The translations under genes were made by a program, and so were the position numbers. This document shows positions 13,076 to 24,939 of a stretch of 64,000 nucleotides of DNA, in pieces. Location: positions 676,257,314 to 676,321,313 of the forward strand of contig NC_057862.1 in NCBI RefSeq assembly GCF_019393635.1. The letters run 5' to 3'. The DNA is from Dromiciops gliroides. Lineage: Eukaryota; Chordata; Mammalia; Microbiotheria; Microbiotheriidae. Numbering within the stretch: the first letter of the stretch is position 1; each line of letters begins with the position of its first letter. The notes beneath the pieces are model-generated. The model worked only from the letters and a program-made list of their open reading frames with translations, ran no database searches and was not told where the DNA came from.

Positions 13076-14929
13076 TTGGTTGCTAAGACCCTTTTGCATG
13101 TGTATATTACAGAAATTTGGGTGTAGCTAAAAGTGATTTCTCAGACGAGGCAGATCCATCACAGCCTGTCTACCTATATTCTCATTTCATACCCTGGGAC
13201 AATAGGGAAGTGGGGCTCCTATAGAGATGGTAAATTCTGCTCAGCAGAACAAAAAGTAGTTCTGGGGGTGAAAGAAAGTTAGGATCTGTCTACTCATCCT
13301 TCTTGGATTTGTTTCTTTCACACCCTATATACCTAAGTATTGCATTTTGGAAGGTGAGAGACATCATCGATTTTGAAAACAACCCAAGACTCTGGGAAGA
13401 CCTGGACTTCCAAGAGTACTCACACTCCTGTAATTGACCAGTTCCCAAAAGGGAAAGTCTCAGTCCTAGTTTAGGTTAGCAACCATTCTATGTGTGTCTT
13501 TGGATTTTTCAGAGCTTTTGCAGGGAGACTCCAGCCCCCTTTAGCCTTATGCCTGTCTCAGAGAACCCTAGCAAGTATCAAGATCCTTTGGGGGTGCACC
13601 AAGCTTGCTGGAGAGGAAGGGGATGTATGGGTCATCTCTACTCCTCTATAGTGTGGGAGGGCTTCCCCAAAGCCTAGAGGATGGATAAATGGGTCTGATG
13701 TTCATTTTCCCAAGAAACAAGGACCTAAGGGGTATTTTTTAGGTCAGTAAGTCTGCTTCCTGAGGAGGAGAGTATACCCCCAGAAGCTCATTCAAACACT
13801 CTGCCCCCTTCTTCCCATCACTTCCTACCATACACACACACACAGAAGCAGCCCCTCAGACTGAGGCTGACTTGTGGAGGAGAAGCCAGATGAGGCTGGG
13901 ACCCAAAGAGAAGAGCTCAGATCCAGATGATCCCTCTAGGTCTCCTCCCAGCAGCTCACCAAATAGGACAAACAGGCTGCAGAAACCGAAAGCTGGGATC
14001 AAAAAGGGGACACCATTTTGCTGCACATCTCCCCTCCCCCAACAAAATGGTGGTGCACTCAGAGAGAGAACACACACATGCACGACACCCACATCTCACC
14101 CTCACACACACGCACCCACACTTACAAATCACAGATCTCACAGATTCATATCAGGCATGCACATCACACCCCCTCCTGACCCCTCTCCAGGGGAAAAGAG
14201 GGGGAGAAGGGCGGGAAGGAAGATTTGTTTATTTTAAAATGACCCTAAATCCGCAGCCAATCCTTGGTTGTCCACCTTCCCCCAAGCTGCTTGGAGTTTG
14301 GAATTTGTTTTTTAAAGGACAAATAGGTAATTTACTGGAGAGTTTCGGAAGTGGGAAGGGGAGCCTCAAAGAAAGTCCCACTGCCAATTAAGGAGTGGGG
14401 ACTTTGAGGAGCTATTGAGGAGAATAATGATCAGTCTCTTTTCTGTGGCAGAAAAAGACAGATCTCCCCGTCCCCAAATCTGGCTCCATTCCTCAGTCCC
14501 TACAGCCTCCTGGTAGAGTAGCACTCTAAAAGTTGGTAAAATAGCCCCTCTTACCTGAGCTCCCCCCAACTTGATTCTCCTTCCCCGAAGCTCTGGCATC
14601 TGGAGACAATAGGCAGGAATTTGATTCTTCCATTCCCTTCACTGGGGTGTGAGAGGGGGAAATTAGGACATTGATTTGGGGGTGGTAAAGATGACCATAG
14701 TGATAATGATGGCAATTAATAGTAATAATAATCATCTCAGTAGCCTTCCTGGAAAGAGGCCTCCCAGCTATTTAGATCTAACCTTTTGGTTGGTGGGATA
14801 CAGTGCCACACTGGGACTGAGAGGACCAAATTGGGGCTAGAGGACCAAACAAACAGAACCTCTATTTGGATCGAGATAGGGGCGCCATCATGTCGCCCAC
14901 ACCCTCACGAAATCGTCACTTTCTCAAAC

Positions 14930-15340
14930 TCGAATACAAACACCCACGACATATTCTCACATATGCAATCAAATGCATACTCCCACATCCGCTAACAGGG
15001 GCAGACACGTATACATACACCTACCCACAGAATATAGTCTCCTCCATAAACAGGCACATAGAAACACATCTGAACATGCATGCAGGCACTCACAACATAG
15101 TTTCATCATACAACACACACAGTCAAGCACAAGCCCATACTCAAGCATATACACAGTCTCGGACAAAGCTACAAATTCATATATACACGCCCACAAAATA
15201 TCCAACCTAAACTCAAACACACATGTCCTCATAGCACTTCTTCTTATACACGTATATTCAGATTCACACAAAGTATACATCAGATGCTCCCACATACAAA
15301 CGTTTCACTTGCACATGCTTCTACCACACACAATGGAATT
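14930..15340. repeat. Degenerate CA-rich low-complexity DNA
   Basis: Loose ACAYAC-type repeats without pure runs span about 400 bp. The open frames over it are compositional artefacts. Confidence 0.7.
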
Positions 15341-15929
15341 TTCCCCCACCCCCAATAAATACAGGCCCGATTTTAAGATTCCTTCTGGTGCTGTTTTCTG
15401 TTGCTGTGGGGTTTTTTTTTGGGGGGGGGGCGGGAATGGTTGTTTGTTTGTTTGTTTGTTTGTTTGGGCTTATATCTGTAGCAGATGGGCAGCCTCCGGA
15501 TATCTGGTCATATTTGTTGACGTCAAAGCGTCACTAAGAACACGAGCCTACAACTACCGACCTTCAGTTCCTCTGTCTCGGTCCTGTGTCCCTTTTCGCC
15601 TCGTTCTTTGTTTCAGTCTTTTTATCTGTCTCTTTCTCTGTGGCTCTGTGTGTGTGGGTGTATGTGTGTGCGCCCTAATTTTTTAAAACAGAATCCTACT
15701 CCGCGGCCCCACCCCCCACCCCAGCTCTTCCCAGCCTAGTCTAAAGCGTCCCTAAGGACTGTGGGTCCCGCTAGTTGCTCCAGAGACGTCGGCTGCTCTC
15801 TGCTTCCCTCTCTCCGTAAGTGCATTGGCCCTGAGCCCCCTCTGCAGCCCGCCCGAAGGTGGTCACAGACCTCTGCTTGTATCTTCGGTGACAATCTGAC
15901 GTCTGCCGGGGCTGGGTCTCCTCTCCCGC

Positions 15930-16205
15930 AGATACACAAATATACACAAACACACTCTGGTCGCGCATCGCACAAACATACACTTGCATAACACGTTAAG
16001 CACACACTTGCATAACTCATGCCAAAGCCCCACAAATAACGCACGCATGCACGTATGCCTCACACTGATCTATGGATCACAAGAGCACACGCCATGCACA
16101 CCCGTATCACACACATCATACACACACGATTCACACTTGCACACACACACAAACATCTCAAGCATCCACGCGCACACACACCCCATCTCACTCCCACGAG
16201 CATAT
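15930..16205. repeat. Degenerate CA-rich low-complexity DNA, second block
   Basis: CACACA-type repeats with many interruptions, similar to the block 700 bp upstream. Confidence 0.7.
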
Positions 16206-16259
16206 GTGTGTCCGGGCCTGCGTCACCCATGCCTCATGGCTGTGTACTGTATCGGATAA

Positions 16260-16700
16260 CAAGCCCCAGAGTAGTCTGTAACCCAGCCCCGGGGGGATGT
16301 GGGGCCGCGGAGGTCTCGGGCTCGTGGCCCAGCTCGATCCAGCTGGGCGACCCTGGGCTGGAGGCCAGGGCCGACTGGGCCAGGCTAGGCCTGCTGCCGG
16401 CTGCCTTCCTCTGCCTCCGCCGAGCCCCGGCGGCTGGCGGGTGGGGGTTGGGGGGGGCGGCGCGGGAGGGGCGGATAATGCCAGGCTCACGCGCGGAATA
16501 ATGACACGTTGTCTCCCGAGCGGGAAACATGTTTACTGAGCCTCTTGACAGGTATGGAAACGGCGGCGCCCGCTGCAGCGGCGGGAGGGGGAGTCTGGCT
16601 GGCACAGCCGGCTACCGTGCCAGTCCAAAGGAGGTGGGCCCCGGGAGCAGCCCGCACACAGACCCAGGGTTCAAGGGGGCATCGGTGGGCTCCCCCACTG
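16260..16700. promoter_or_regulatory. Intronic CpG-rich block
   Basis: GC content and CpG density approach those of the exon 1 island. The centre (about 16470-16550) has GGATAATGCC, GGAATAATGACACG and AACATGTTTACTGAG, with TAAT-type cores in high-complexity sequence. It could be an enhancer, an alternative promoter or the start of an antisense transcript. No exon can be recognised. Confidence 0.45.
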
Positions 16701-17609
16701 TCTTCCTGGGCTCGGGAAGGTTCCATAACCACCACCAGACCCGCCTGCCCACAGAGACCATCCACCCGTGAAACCTTTCCTGAGTGTTTGCTGAGCAGGT
16801 GCCTACACGTCGCGACACTGTCATTGTCCGCTTTATCCTTTCCGGGCCAAACTTCTAGAAGTCACTGTCTCCAAGAGGAAGCCCCTTGAGATCTCTATTA
16901 GATGCCTCGAGAACTCAGGGTCTAGGGGACAGTGTCTCAGAATCACCCCATCCGGTAGTGGAGAGTGGGGAAACCGGACTCAGGCCGGACCGAAGTTCGT
17001 ATCCTGCGGCTGGAGTTTGTTTCGAAGTAGTACGACCCTGGGCAAAACATTTCCTCTTCGGAGACTCGGCCGTGAACTGGAGATCATCAAGGGAGTCCGA
17101 CGGGCCGAAATAACACTTGGTAAACCTCGCGGCTCTCTCCAGCTTCCGATAGCCTGTGCAGAATCCTCCCATAACTCTCTCTGTTCTCATGTCCACGGAC
17201 AAGCCCTCCCAGGTAGAGCTGCCGAGACCTCCGCCCATGGCCTTCATACAATCTTCGAGAGAGAACCAACCCCCCCCCCACCCCCCACCCCCAAATCCTG
17301 GAAACCTTCCTTTATTTTGGTTTGCACATCCCGTAGCACCTGCCCGGAGCTGCCCATTTGATGTCCCTGTTCTTACCCCGGGACTGCTGCCCTCCTCTCC
17401 CTGTCATATATGCCCTCGGTGATCCCGTCTCATGCAAGTCATAGTCGGCCAAAGCCAACTCCAGTCCACCCTGAGTATCTTCATTGCCCTTTGAGCTCCC
17501 CCATGATGATGTTGGACTCTGTGATGCATCCAGGAGAGAAGCCTTCTGCCAAAGGCGCTGGGCAGCCATCGCAAATACTCCGTATCTCCAGATAGCCGGG
17601 CAAATATGT

Positions 17610-17770
17610 GTCCTATTTTTAAGATAATATATACATATACATTATATACATTAATATACCTATATATACAATACAGGAATAATAATACATATACGATAAG
17701 CTAATATAATGTATTAAAGCATACCTACGTTGTATATTCTATACAATTATATATACTATCAAATCATAGA
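17610..17770. repeat. AT-rich low-complexity stretch
   Basis: ATATACATATAC-type imperfect repeats. Confidence 0.75.
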
Positions 17771-17859
17771 CTCCTACACACTTTCCCGTCTGTGAGTTGT
17801 GCCTATATGTGTTTATTGTTGCACTTAGAGAAAAATATGTTGTTTTAGTAAATGTACAA

Positions 17860-17990
17860 CCTGTGTAACTTTAAGAAAGTGACTTCATTTCCCTGGACCT
17901 CAGTTTCTTCATCCGTGAAGTCAAAGGAGTTGGACTGGAAGACCCTTCCAGTTCTAGATCAATGATATTATGATCCACATTTTAGAAATA
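17860..17990 (+). mobile_element. THER1-type CORE-SINE, 3' part
   Basis: CTCAGTTTCTTCATCCGTG, GTTGGACTGGAAGACC, CTTCCAGTTCTAGATC and ATGATATTATGA follow the THER1 3' consensus. Confidence 0.7.
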
Positions 17991-18019
17991 GTGACGCTAA
18001 AGACATGTGTATCTCCTGT

Positions 18020-18365
18020 ACGCTGATGGAAGACCGCCCCAGCTAGGCCAGTGGGAGGTTAAACAAACAGGCCACATGGCCAGTACCAAGATTTGAACCT
18101 CTGCCTCTCTTACTGGGGTAATATCTAAGACGTAGAACCTGGAGTGAAGAAGAACTGAATTCGAATCTGACCTCAGGTACTCAGGTAGCTGTGTGACCCT
18201 GAGCAACTTAACCCTCTTTGACTCAATTTCCTCATCTGTAAAAATGAGCTGAAAAGGACATGGCAAACCACGCCCCAATCAAGACTGAACAACAAAAAGT
18301 TTCTTACTGATTCTGAGTCCGGGTCTCCATCCACTGAGCCATAATTCCTTCTTCCCACCAGAAGT
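18020..18365 (-). mobile_element. Old CORE-SINE (minus) split by a younger SINE
   Basis: The left part ends GATTTGAACCTCTGCCTC and the right part resumes ATTCTGAGTCCGGGTCTCC...CCACTGAGCC. The insertion at 18116-18301 is flanked by the duplication TCTTACTG. Confidence 0.6.
18116..18301 (+). mobile_element. SINE with BovB/RTE-like tail
   Basis: It has a tRNA-derived head (CTGTGTGACCCTGAGCAAC) and tail GAGCTGAAAAGGACATGGC followed by GACTGAACAACAAAAAG. The target-site duplication TCTTACTG is at 18108-18115 and 18302-18309. Confidence 0.75.
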
Positions 18366-18675
18366 CTTCCTCTCCTTGATTGTGCCTATACCTGAAATGC
18401 ACTCACTCCTGACCTCTGCCTCTTAGCACCTCTAACTTCCTTCAAAACTCAGCTGAAATGCCACCTTCTACACTAGGCTTCCCCTTCCCACCCCAGTACC
18501 TACAGTTCTCCCAAATTATTTTATTTATATTTTGTATTTAATGAAATGTGTTCATGTTGACGGTTCCCAACAGTATGACAAGTATGCTCTGTTAGCATAG
18601 AGATGCTTTCTTTTTCCTTTTGTTTTCCCAAGGAGGAAGTAGAAGCTTTAAAAATGCTTGTTGATTGATTTATAT
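18366..18675 (+). mobile_element. L2 LINE 3' fragment
   Basis: ACCTCTGCCTCTTAGCACC, CTCAGCTGAAATGCCACC and a terminal AAATGCTTGTTGATTGA are L2 3' motifs. Confidence 0.7.
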
Positions 18676-18755
18676 TGGCATGTAGAAATTGAAAGTTAGG
18701 GATTCAGATCTGTGAATATGGAAAAGGTTATAAATATCCGGTTAATATAGCTGGT

Positions 18756-18990
18756 CAATAATAGCTAGCATTTATTTAGCTTAAACACTTTACAAATATT
18801 ACCTCACTTTATCCTCAAAACGACACTGAGAATTGGTACTATTATTAACCCCATTTTATATATGAGAAAACTGAGGTAGACAGAGGTGAAGAGATTTGCC
18901 CAGGGTCCTCCAGCTAGTAAATGGCTAAGGCTATATTTGAAGTCAGATTTTCCAACTCCAGGACCAGATCCTATCCACTTTGTACATAGC
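18756..18990 (-). mobile_element. MIR/MAR1-type CORE-SINE, reverse
   Basis: AATAGCTAGCATTTATTTAGC, CCCCATTTTATATATGAG, AACTGAGGTAGACAGAGG and a degraded promoter end show a reverse-oriented element. Confidence 0.75.
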
Positions 18991-19125
18991 CACCTTATAT
19001 AATAGAGGGAGATCTAGACATATAACTTTATAAAAAATACTTCTGCCTCTAGGATTTGAGTCAAGTGTAGGAATTCTCTCCATAGAGATCCTCAACTTTT
19101 CTTAGACTTTGGTTGATAGTTTTTG

Positions 19126-19283
19126 TTTTTGTTTTTGTTTTTTTGGCAGGGCAATGAGGGTTAAGTGACTTGCCCAGAGTCACACAGCTAGTAAGTTTCA
19201 AGTGTCTGAAGCTGGATTTGAACTCAGGTCTTCCTGAATCCAGGGCCAGTGGTTTATCCACTGCACCACCTAGCTGACCCAGC
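19126..19283 (-). mobile_element. Marsupial tRNA-derived SINE (WSINE1-like)
   Basis: Full reverse copy, from poly-T through TTAAGTGACTTGCCC to CACCTAGCTG, with duplication TGATAGTTTTTG on both sides. Confidence 0.9.
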
Positions 19284-19569
19284 TGATAGTTTTTGAGAGT
19301 GACTCTGGCCAAAAATTTGGTCTCCCAGTCACCAGTGACCCAGGTGACCCCAGAGCCAATTGGTGGCTTTGAAGGAAGACCTAGAACTAATGGTGCTTCT
19401 CTGCAATCTTCTTCAGGAGACCAGGGAGCCCTGAGGCAGTTCCAGCTCTCAAGGAGAACTTGAATAAAGGAAAGAGCAATGTGGGGAGTGATCAGAAGAG
19501 AGAGAGAGCTGTGCCCCAGAGCTAGGGGACCTGGGAAAGAAGTCCCAACTATAACTTACTAAAGGGATA

Positions 19570-19765
19570 GGGATCATACCTGTGACATCATTGATACAGG
19601 GAACTTCCAGGTGAGGAAATTACCTTTATCAAAGCAGGTTGGTACTTTCTCTGAAATTTACTGAGGTTAAGTGACTTGACTAGGGTCACACAACCACTAT
19701 ATGTCAGAGGCAGCACCTGAACCCCAGGTATTTCTGGCTCTAAGGTCAGCTCTCTTTCCACTTCT
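19570..19765 (-). mobile_element. Old tRNA-type SINE, reverse
   Basis: ACATCATTGATACAGGGAAC, GGTGAGGAAATTACC, TTAAGTGACTTGAC and GGTCAGCTCTCTTTCCAC match the other copies of this family at 9190, 59670 and 60940. Confidence 0.6.
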
Positions 19766-19899
19766 CCAAAATGCCTTTCCTAACTATACATGAAACTGTT
19801 CCTTTTTTATTATAGTTGTTTTAGGCATAGACCAGACCAGTCCCACCTCCTACCAGTGAGATTGTAAGCTCCTTAAGGGAAAGGATGATGACAATGATG

Positions 19900-20120
<221 letters not shown>

Positions 20121-20158
20121 GCACTGTGCCCTGTCCTGGGGAGTGGGGTTGGAGGGAT

Positions 20159-20208
<50 letters not shown>

Positions 20209-20240
20209 GCACGCACGCACGCACGCACGCATGCACGCAC
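20159..20240. repeat. Compound (AC)n(GCAC)n microsatellite
   Basis: An AC run of about 45 bp is followed by GCAC tetranucleotides. It is 40 bp from the GATA/GGAT array. Confidence 0.97.
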
Positions 20241-20779
20241 AACCTGTTGGGAGTGGGTAAATATAAATACAGCCCCAAAACAGGGCACATAACAGACTCT
20301 TCACTCTTCACCCCCTTTTACTATGCAAGTGGAGGAGAATCTGAACCTGTGATTTGGAACATGTGGGAATCTCTTGGTGCAGAAACTCCCTCCCTAGATG
20401 CAGGCTGACCATTGTCCTTGTCTTAAGGTTTCAGAATTGCCTGGGGACACTGAGAACCTCAGTGACTCTCCCAGGATTGGAACCTGAATCTGAATCTGGG
20501 TCTTCTAGTTGCTCTTTCCCTTATGCTTTATTTCCTCTCTGTTGTTGTTTTTGTTGTTGTTGTTTCTATCAATTTATTTTTAAAAAATAGAAAATCCACT
20601 TATATGCCATGTATTAGAGAAAGAAGATGTAACCAAAGGGTAACAGTGCCCAGTCCTCCTCTTAGAAAAAAAAAAGCAGGACAAAAGCTATTTTCCCTGA
20701 AAGTGAAATACAAAACAGGGGCCTGGGTTCAAAAGGTACCCTGGGCTCCAAAACTAAAACCTTAATCCTTTTTTTTAAA

Positions 20780-21270
20780 AAAAGAGTTTGAGTCATGAGC
20801 ATCTATATTTTTTCCTTGATTTTATTTTTTCACTTAGTAGTATTTAATTTGTCCATGACATGAAAAGATAGTTTTCAACATTCATTTTTGTAAGATTTTT
20901 GAGTTCCAAATTTCTCTTTCTCCCTCCCCTCCCTCCCCAGACAGCAAGCAATCCAATAGAAGTTATACCGTACAATCATGTTAAACATATTTCCACATTA
21001 GTCATGTTGTGAAAGAAAAATCAGAACAAAAGGGGAAAACCATGAGAAAGAAGAAGAAAAAGAAAAGTGAAAATAGTATGCCTCAATCTTCGTTCAGATT
21101 CCATAGTTCTTTTTCTGGATGTGGAGAGCATTTTCCATCTTGAGTCTTTTGGAATTGTCTTGGATCATTGCATTGCTGAGAAGAGGTAACTATTATCGCA
21201 CAATGTAGAACCTTAATTCTTGACTTGGTATAAAAACAGACATATTTGAATATAGATAGCAATCTGAATA
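20780..21270 (-). mobile_element. L1 LINE 3' untranslated fragment, reverse
   Basis: GATAGTTTTCAACATTC, CTCCCTCCCCTCCCTCC, TTAGTCATGTTGTGAAAG, GAAAAATCAGAACAAAAGG and TCCATAGTTCTTTTTCTGG match the reverse complement of the marsupial L1 3' end also seen at 31590. Confidence 0.75.
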
Positions 21271-21372
21271 GAGGTACAACTAGCTCATGTGGAAAATGTG
21301 GTGTCTTGCTGGCAAAGGAAACAAAAAAGCAATAGATTTGAAATTCTAAGCACTGCCTCCCATTCATGCGTG

Positions 21373-21454
21373 TGTGAGAGACAGAGAGACAGAGACAGAG
21401 AAAGACAGACAGGGACGGAAAGAGACAGACGAAGAGACAGACAGACAAAGAAAC

Positions 21455-21545
<91 letters not shown>

Positions 21546-21565
21546 AGAGACAGACAGACAAACAG
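21373..21565. repeat. (GA)n and GACA purine microsatellite
   Basis: GACAGA-type units frame an AG run of about 100 bp at 21446-21543. Confidence 0.95.
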
Positions 21566-22994
21566 ACAGCTATAAAGACAGTTGGATTCAGAGCCCGATG
21601 TATTATGGACCCAGATGAAGCCTCTTGAACGCCTTAAAGGATTATAAAAGAAATAAATTCTATTTCTATTTTAAAAGTTAATTATATATATAGATAGACA
21701 GACAGACACGGACCCCAAATAAAGGCTTTAGAAAAAGGCACAAATCCGACGCAGCTTGACAGCCTATTTCACAGAGGACCAGCCTTGGGCTTCGGATGAC
21801 CTGAGTTCAGGTCCTGCCTTGGACAAGTTACTTAAACTCTCGATTCCTCCAGGCGACTAAAACTATAAATTGCAGACGAGGGGCTGTTGTGCACCCGCGG
21901 AGGCCGTTTTCTCGGCGGCAGTGCCCTGCCCTGATGAAGCGAGAGGTCCGGACTGAAGAGGCAGAGCGAAACGATAGCTATTGATGCGTGGCCAGCCAGA
22001 GGCACAGGAATCCGTTTCTGCGTTCTTGTCTCTAGCTAGAGGGTGTGGATAGTTAGCGAGAGAGAATGTACTCTCCCACCAGCCCATTTTCTCCCTGGGG
22101 AGCTCCAGGGTTTTTCTCGGGGTCTCCTCGTCGGTCTGTATTCTTTTCTTGGGCTGCAAGTGACTGGAGAGGCCAATCCGAGGGGCCTGAGTAGGCGATA
22201 CCAGGGCTTCGTGTCGGATACCGGGCTTCGAGAAAGTCCAGGTCTCCTTTCTCCCTTCCAGGGAAACTGCTTCCAAGGGCAGATTACGAGGTGTCAGATG
22301 CAGAGAGAGAAGCCCATGATGTCAGCGGCTCCAGGCAGAAGCGGGAGTCGTCGGAGCCGGGTGCGAGGTCCCCCACCTCGAAACCGCATCTCCACCAAGG
22401 CTCAGAGCCCAGGGCTCTGCCATCGGCCCTCCTTTTTCTCTCTCCCCCGATAAAGAGCTCCTTGAGCGGTCAGAGAACCTCTCACCTTCCCCTCTACGCG
22501 TTCGCCACAGTTCTCCCCCAACTCCACCGGGTCAGACTAGCCCTTCCCTTTTGCCTTACCCCACCACACCCCAAAGCTCTGCTCTCTCCTCTCCTTCCCC
22601 CCCCCCACCGACTGGGGGCAGATGGAGGCATTCCGGGTACCCTAAAATTCAGGCGAAATCGCCTGGGAAGGTCGGTTTAGGGGAGGGAAGGGACGCACGA
22701 GCTTTCCGGAAGTTTTCGTCCGTGCCCTAGGTCTACACCAGCTAGGAATCCTCCCAGCAAATAAATCCCAGCTAGGGAGAGGAGTTATGATCCGAGGAAG
22801 CCTTGCGCTTGCCAGAGTTCTCACCACGGCAAAGACACAGAGCAAGCCCTGACGGGGAGGGAGGGGTCTCGGGCCCTTTTCTTCTAACGAATTAAAATTT
22901 GGGGAGAGGAACCCGCCAAACCCGACTAGAAAAAGTCAAATCCACTTGTAGTTCTTTGCAGTCAATTTCGACCCCAACCTAGGTGGGATGTCCA

Positions 22995-23190
22995 CGGAAG
23001 TGTCAGTTTTCAAACATTTATTAAGCGCTTACTATGCGCCTGGTATTGTGCCAAGCTCGGAATACAAAGAAGGGCAAAAAGACAGTCCCCGCCCTCAGGG
23101 AACTCATATTCTACTGCGGGAGACAGACTACATGCAAACAACTAAGCTCGTGCAAGATATAGACGGTATAAATGGGAGCTAATCTCCGAG
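22995..23190 (+). repeat. Dispersed repeat module, unassigned
   Basis: CATTTATTAAGCGCTTACTATG, CCCGCCCTCAGGGAACTC and GCAAACAACTAAGCTCG are the start of the same long dispersed family found at 10430 and 51240. Confidence 0.5.
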
Positions 23191-23204
23191 GAAGGTCCCC
23201 AACT

Positions 23205-23350
23205 CTTGAGTCAAAGGATCTGAGTTCAAGTGCAGATTCTACTACAGTGTGATGTTGGACAATGGGTTTAGACCTCAGTTTCCTTATCTGTAAAATAAGA
23301 GGATTAGTTCATAAGACCTCTCGAGTCCCTTCCAGCTCTATATGGGCCCA
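23205..23350 (+). mobile_element. THER1-type CORE-SINE
   Basis: CTCAGTTTCCTTATCTGTA and GAGTCCCTTCCAGCTCTATA are THER1 3' motifs. Confidence 0.7.
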
Positions 23351-23407
23351 TGATGGACACAGGACCAACCAATCTTGGAGTCAGAAAGAATCATCAAGAA
23401 GTTATGA

Positions 23408-23542
23408 GGGCAGCTAGGTGGCGCAGTGGATAGAGTACTGGTCCTGAATTCAGGAGGACCTGAGTTCAAATCCAGCCTCAGATACTTCACACTTACTAGC
23501 TGTGTGACCCTGGGCAAGTCACTTAATCCCCATTGCCCTGCA

Positions 23543-23577
<35 letters not shown>

Positions 23578-23587
23578 TAAATAAAAA
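23408..23587 (+). mobile_element. WSINE1-like SINE with (AAT)n tail
   Basis: Full-length copy whose A-rich tail has become an AAT trinucleotide repeat (23543-23585). It directly abuts the next copy. Confidence 0.92.
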
Positions 23588-23588
23588 T

Positions 23589-23733
23589 GGGCAGCTAGGT
23601 GGCGCAGTGGATAAAGCACTGGCCTTGGATTCAGGAGAACCTGAGTTCAAATCCAGCCTCAGACACTTGACACTTAGTAGCTGTGTGACCCTGGGCAAGT
23701 CACTTAACCCTCATTGCCCCCCCCCCAAAAAAA
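23589..23733 (+). mobile_element. WSINE1-like SINE
   Basis: Full-length copy with a C/A tail, the second of four consecutive copies. Confidence 0.92.
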
Positions 23734-23753
23734 GAGGAAGAAGCTATGAAGTT

Positions 23754-23898
23754 GGGGGTAGCTAGGTGGCAAGTGGATAGAGCACCGGACCTGGATTCAG
23801 AAGGACCTGAGTTCAAATCGACCTCAGATCCTTGACACTTACTAACTGTGTGACCCTGGGCAAGTCACTTAACCCCCACTTCCCCACAAAAAAAAAAA
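23754..23898 (+). mobile_element. WSINE1-like SINE with target-site duplication
   Basis: Full-length copy flanked by AAGAAGCTATGAAGT on both sides. One CG of the head is lost (GGTGGCAAGTGG). Confidence 0.92.
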
Positions 23899-23993
23899 GA
23901 AGCTATGAAGTCTTGTGGGAAGAGACCTAATCTGGGACTCAGTAGATCCATGTTCTAGACCTTTCTGGATCAATCAAACACCTATAAATCGGG

Positions 23994-24099
23994 GCAGCTA
24001 GATGGCACAGTGGATAGAGCACTGGCCCTGGATTCAGGAGGATCTGAGTTCAAATCACTTAACCCCAATTGTCTCACCAAAACAACAACAACAAAAACA
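23994..24099 (+). mobile_element. WSINE1-like SINE with internal deletion
   Basis: The head runs to GAGTTCAAATC and jumps directly to ACTTAACCCC, losing about 50 bp that include the CTGTGTGACCC block. It is flanked by ACACCTATAAATC / ACACCCATAAATC duplications. Confidence 0.9.
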
Positions 24100-24254
24100 C
24101 CCATAAATCTAGAGCTGGAAGGAGCCTAGGAGGTCACCTAGCTCAGTTGTTCCCTCTTCAAAGTGAGGGGTGGGGTAGATTAGATTTCTTTTTTAAATGT
24201 GCTACCGATGCACATTTTTTAAAAAGTTAAATGTCACTTCCCAATGACAGAGGT

Positions 24255-24745
24255 TTCCGAGTGAAAAAAGTACTGGACCTGGAATCGGAAAGACCTGAGT
24301 TCAAATCCAGCCTCAAACTCTTACTAGCCGTTGACCCTGGGCAAGTTATTTAACCTCTTTTGGTCTCAGTTTCCTCCACTGTGAAATGGGGATCTTAACA
24401 GCACCTAGCTCACAATGGTTAGCACAGTGCTGGGCACATAAAAGGCACTTAATAAATGTTTATTGTTTTGCTGATTGTTGTCAAGATCAAATGTTGGGTT
24501 TTGGGGGGTTGGGGGGGTTGGGTATTTTTTTGTTTTTGCGGGGCAATGAGGGTTAAGTGATTTGCCCAGGGTCACACAGCTAGTTAAGTGTTAAGTGTCT
24601 GAGAATGGATTTGAATTCATGTCCTGCTGAATCCAAGGCCAGTGCTTTATCCACTACGCCACCTAGCTGCCCCCTGGATCAAATGTCCTAAAACACAGCT
24701 CAGTACCGGATGTGATAGGCACTACAGAAATGTTTATTCCCTTTC
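24255..24745 (+). mobile_element. MIR/MAR1-type CORE-SINE split by a SINE
   Basis: TACTGGACCTGGAATC, CTCAGTTTCCTCCACTG and GCACTTAATAAATGTTTATTG give the element. A reverse WSINE1-like copy interrupts its 3' end at 24495-24674. Confidence 0.7.
24495..24674 (-). mobile_element. WSINE1-like SINE, reverse
   Basis: GGGGCAATGAGGGTTAAG through CACCTAGCTGCCCC, flanked by GATCAAATGT duplications at 24485 and 24677. Confidence 0.92.
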
Positions 24746-24939
24746 TGCTTATTTCCCCAGTGACTGCCCAAACCACCACCCCAGTAGAGATAACAAGTAA
24801 GGAAGAGATATAGTTAAGCAAAATACCCCAACACACTGGTCATGCCCAACAGGATGTGTTTCATCCCACACCTTTAGCACTTCTGATGAGAGAAAGAGGC
24901 ATACTTCCTCATTAGCCATTTAAAGTCAAAACTGCTCAC

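Larger units (their letters stand above)
13076..17840. other. VAX2 intron 1, transposon-poor middle part
   Basis: No SINE, LINE or LTR was recognised in about 4.7 kb. It contains CA-rich degenerate repeats (14930-15340, 15930-16200), a CpG-rich block (16260-16700) and an AT-rich low-complexity stretch (17610-17770). Confidence 0.55.

Noticed and set aside
14973..15686. 237-residue open frame on + strand
   Set aside because: It overlaps degenerate CA-rich DNA and poly-T/G runs, with no domain, splice or conservation signal.
16509..16889. 126-residue frame in the intronic CpG block as a new gene
   Set aside because: GC-rich DNA lacks stops by chance. No family resemblance and no splice support. 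Kept only as a regulatory candidate.
22650..22665. Palindrome AGGCGAAATCGCCT as an operator or structural RNA
   Set aside because: It is a single short palindrome in GC-rich DNA with no further supporting structure.
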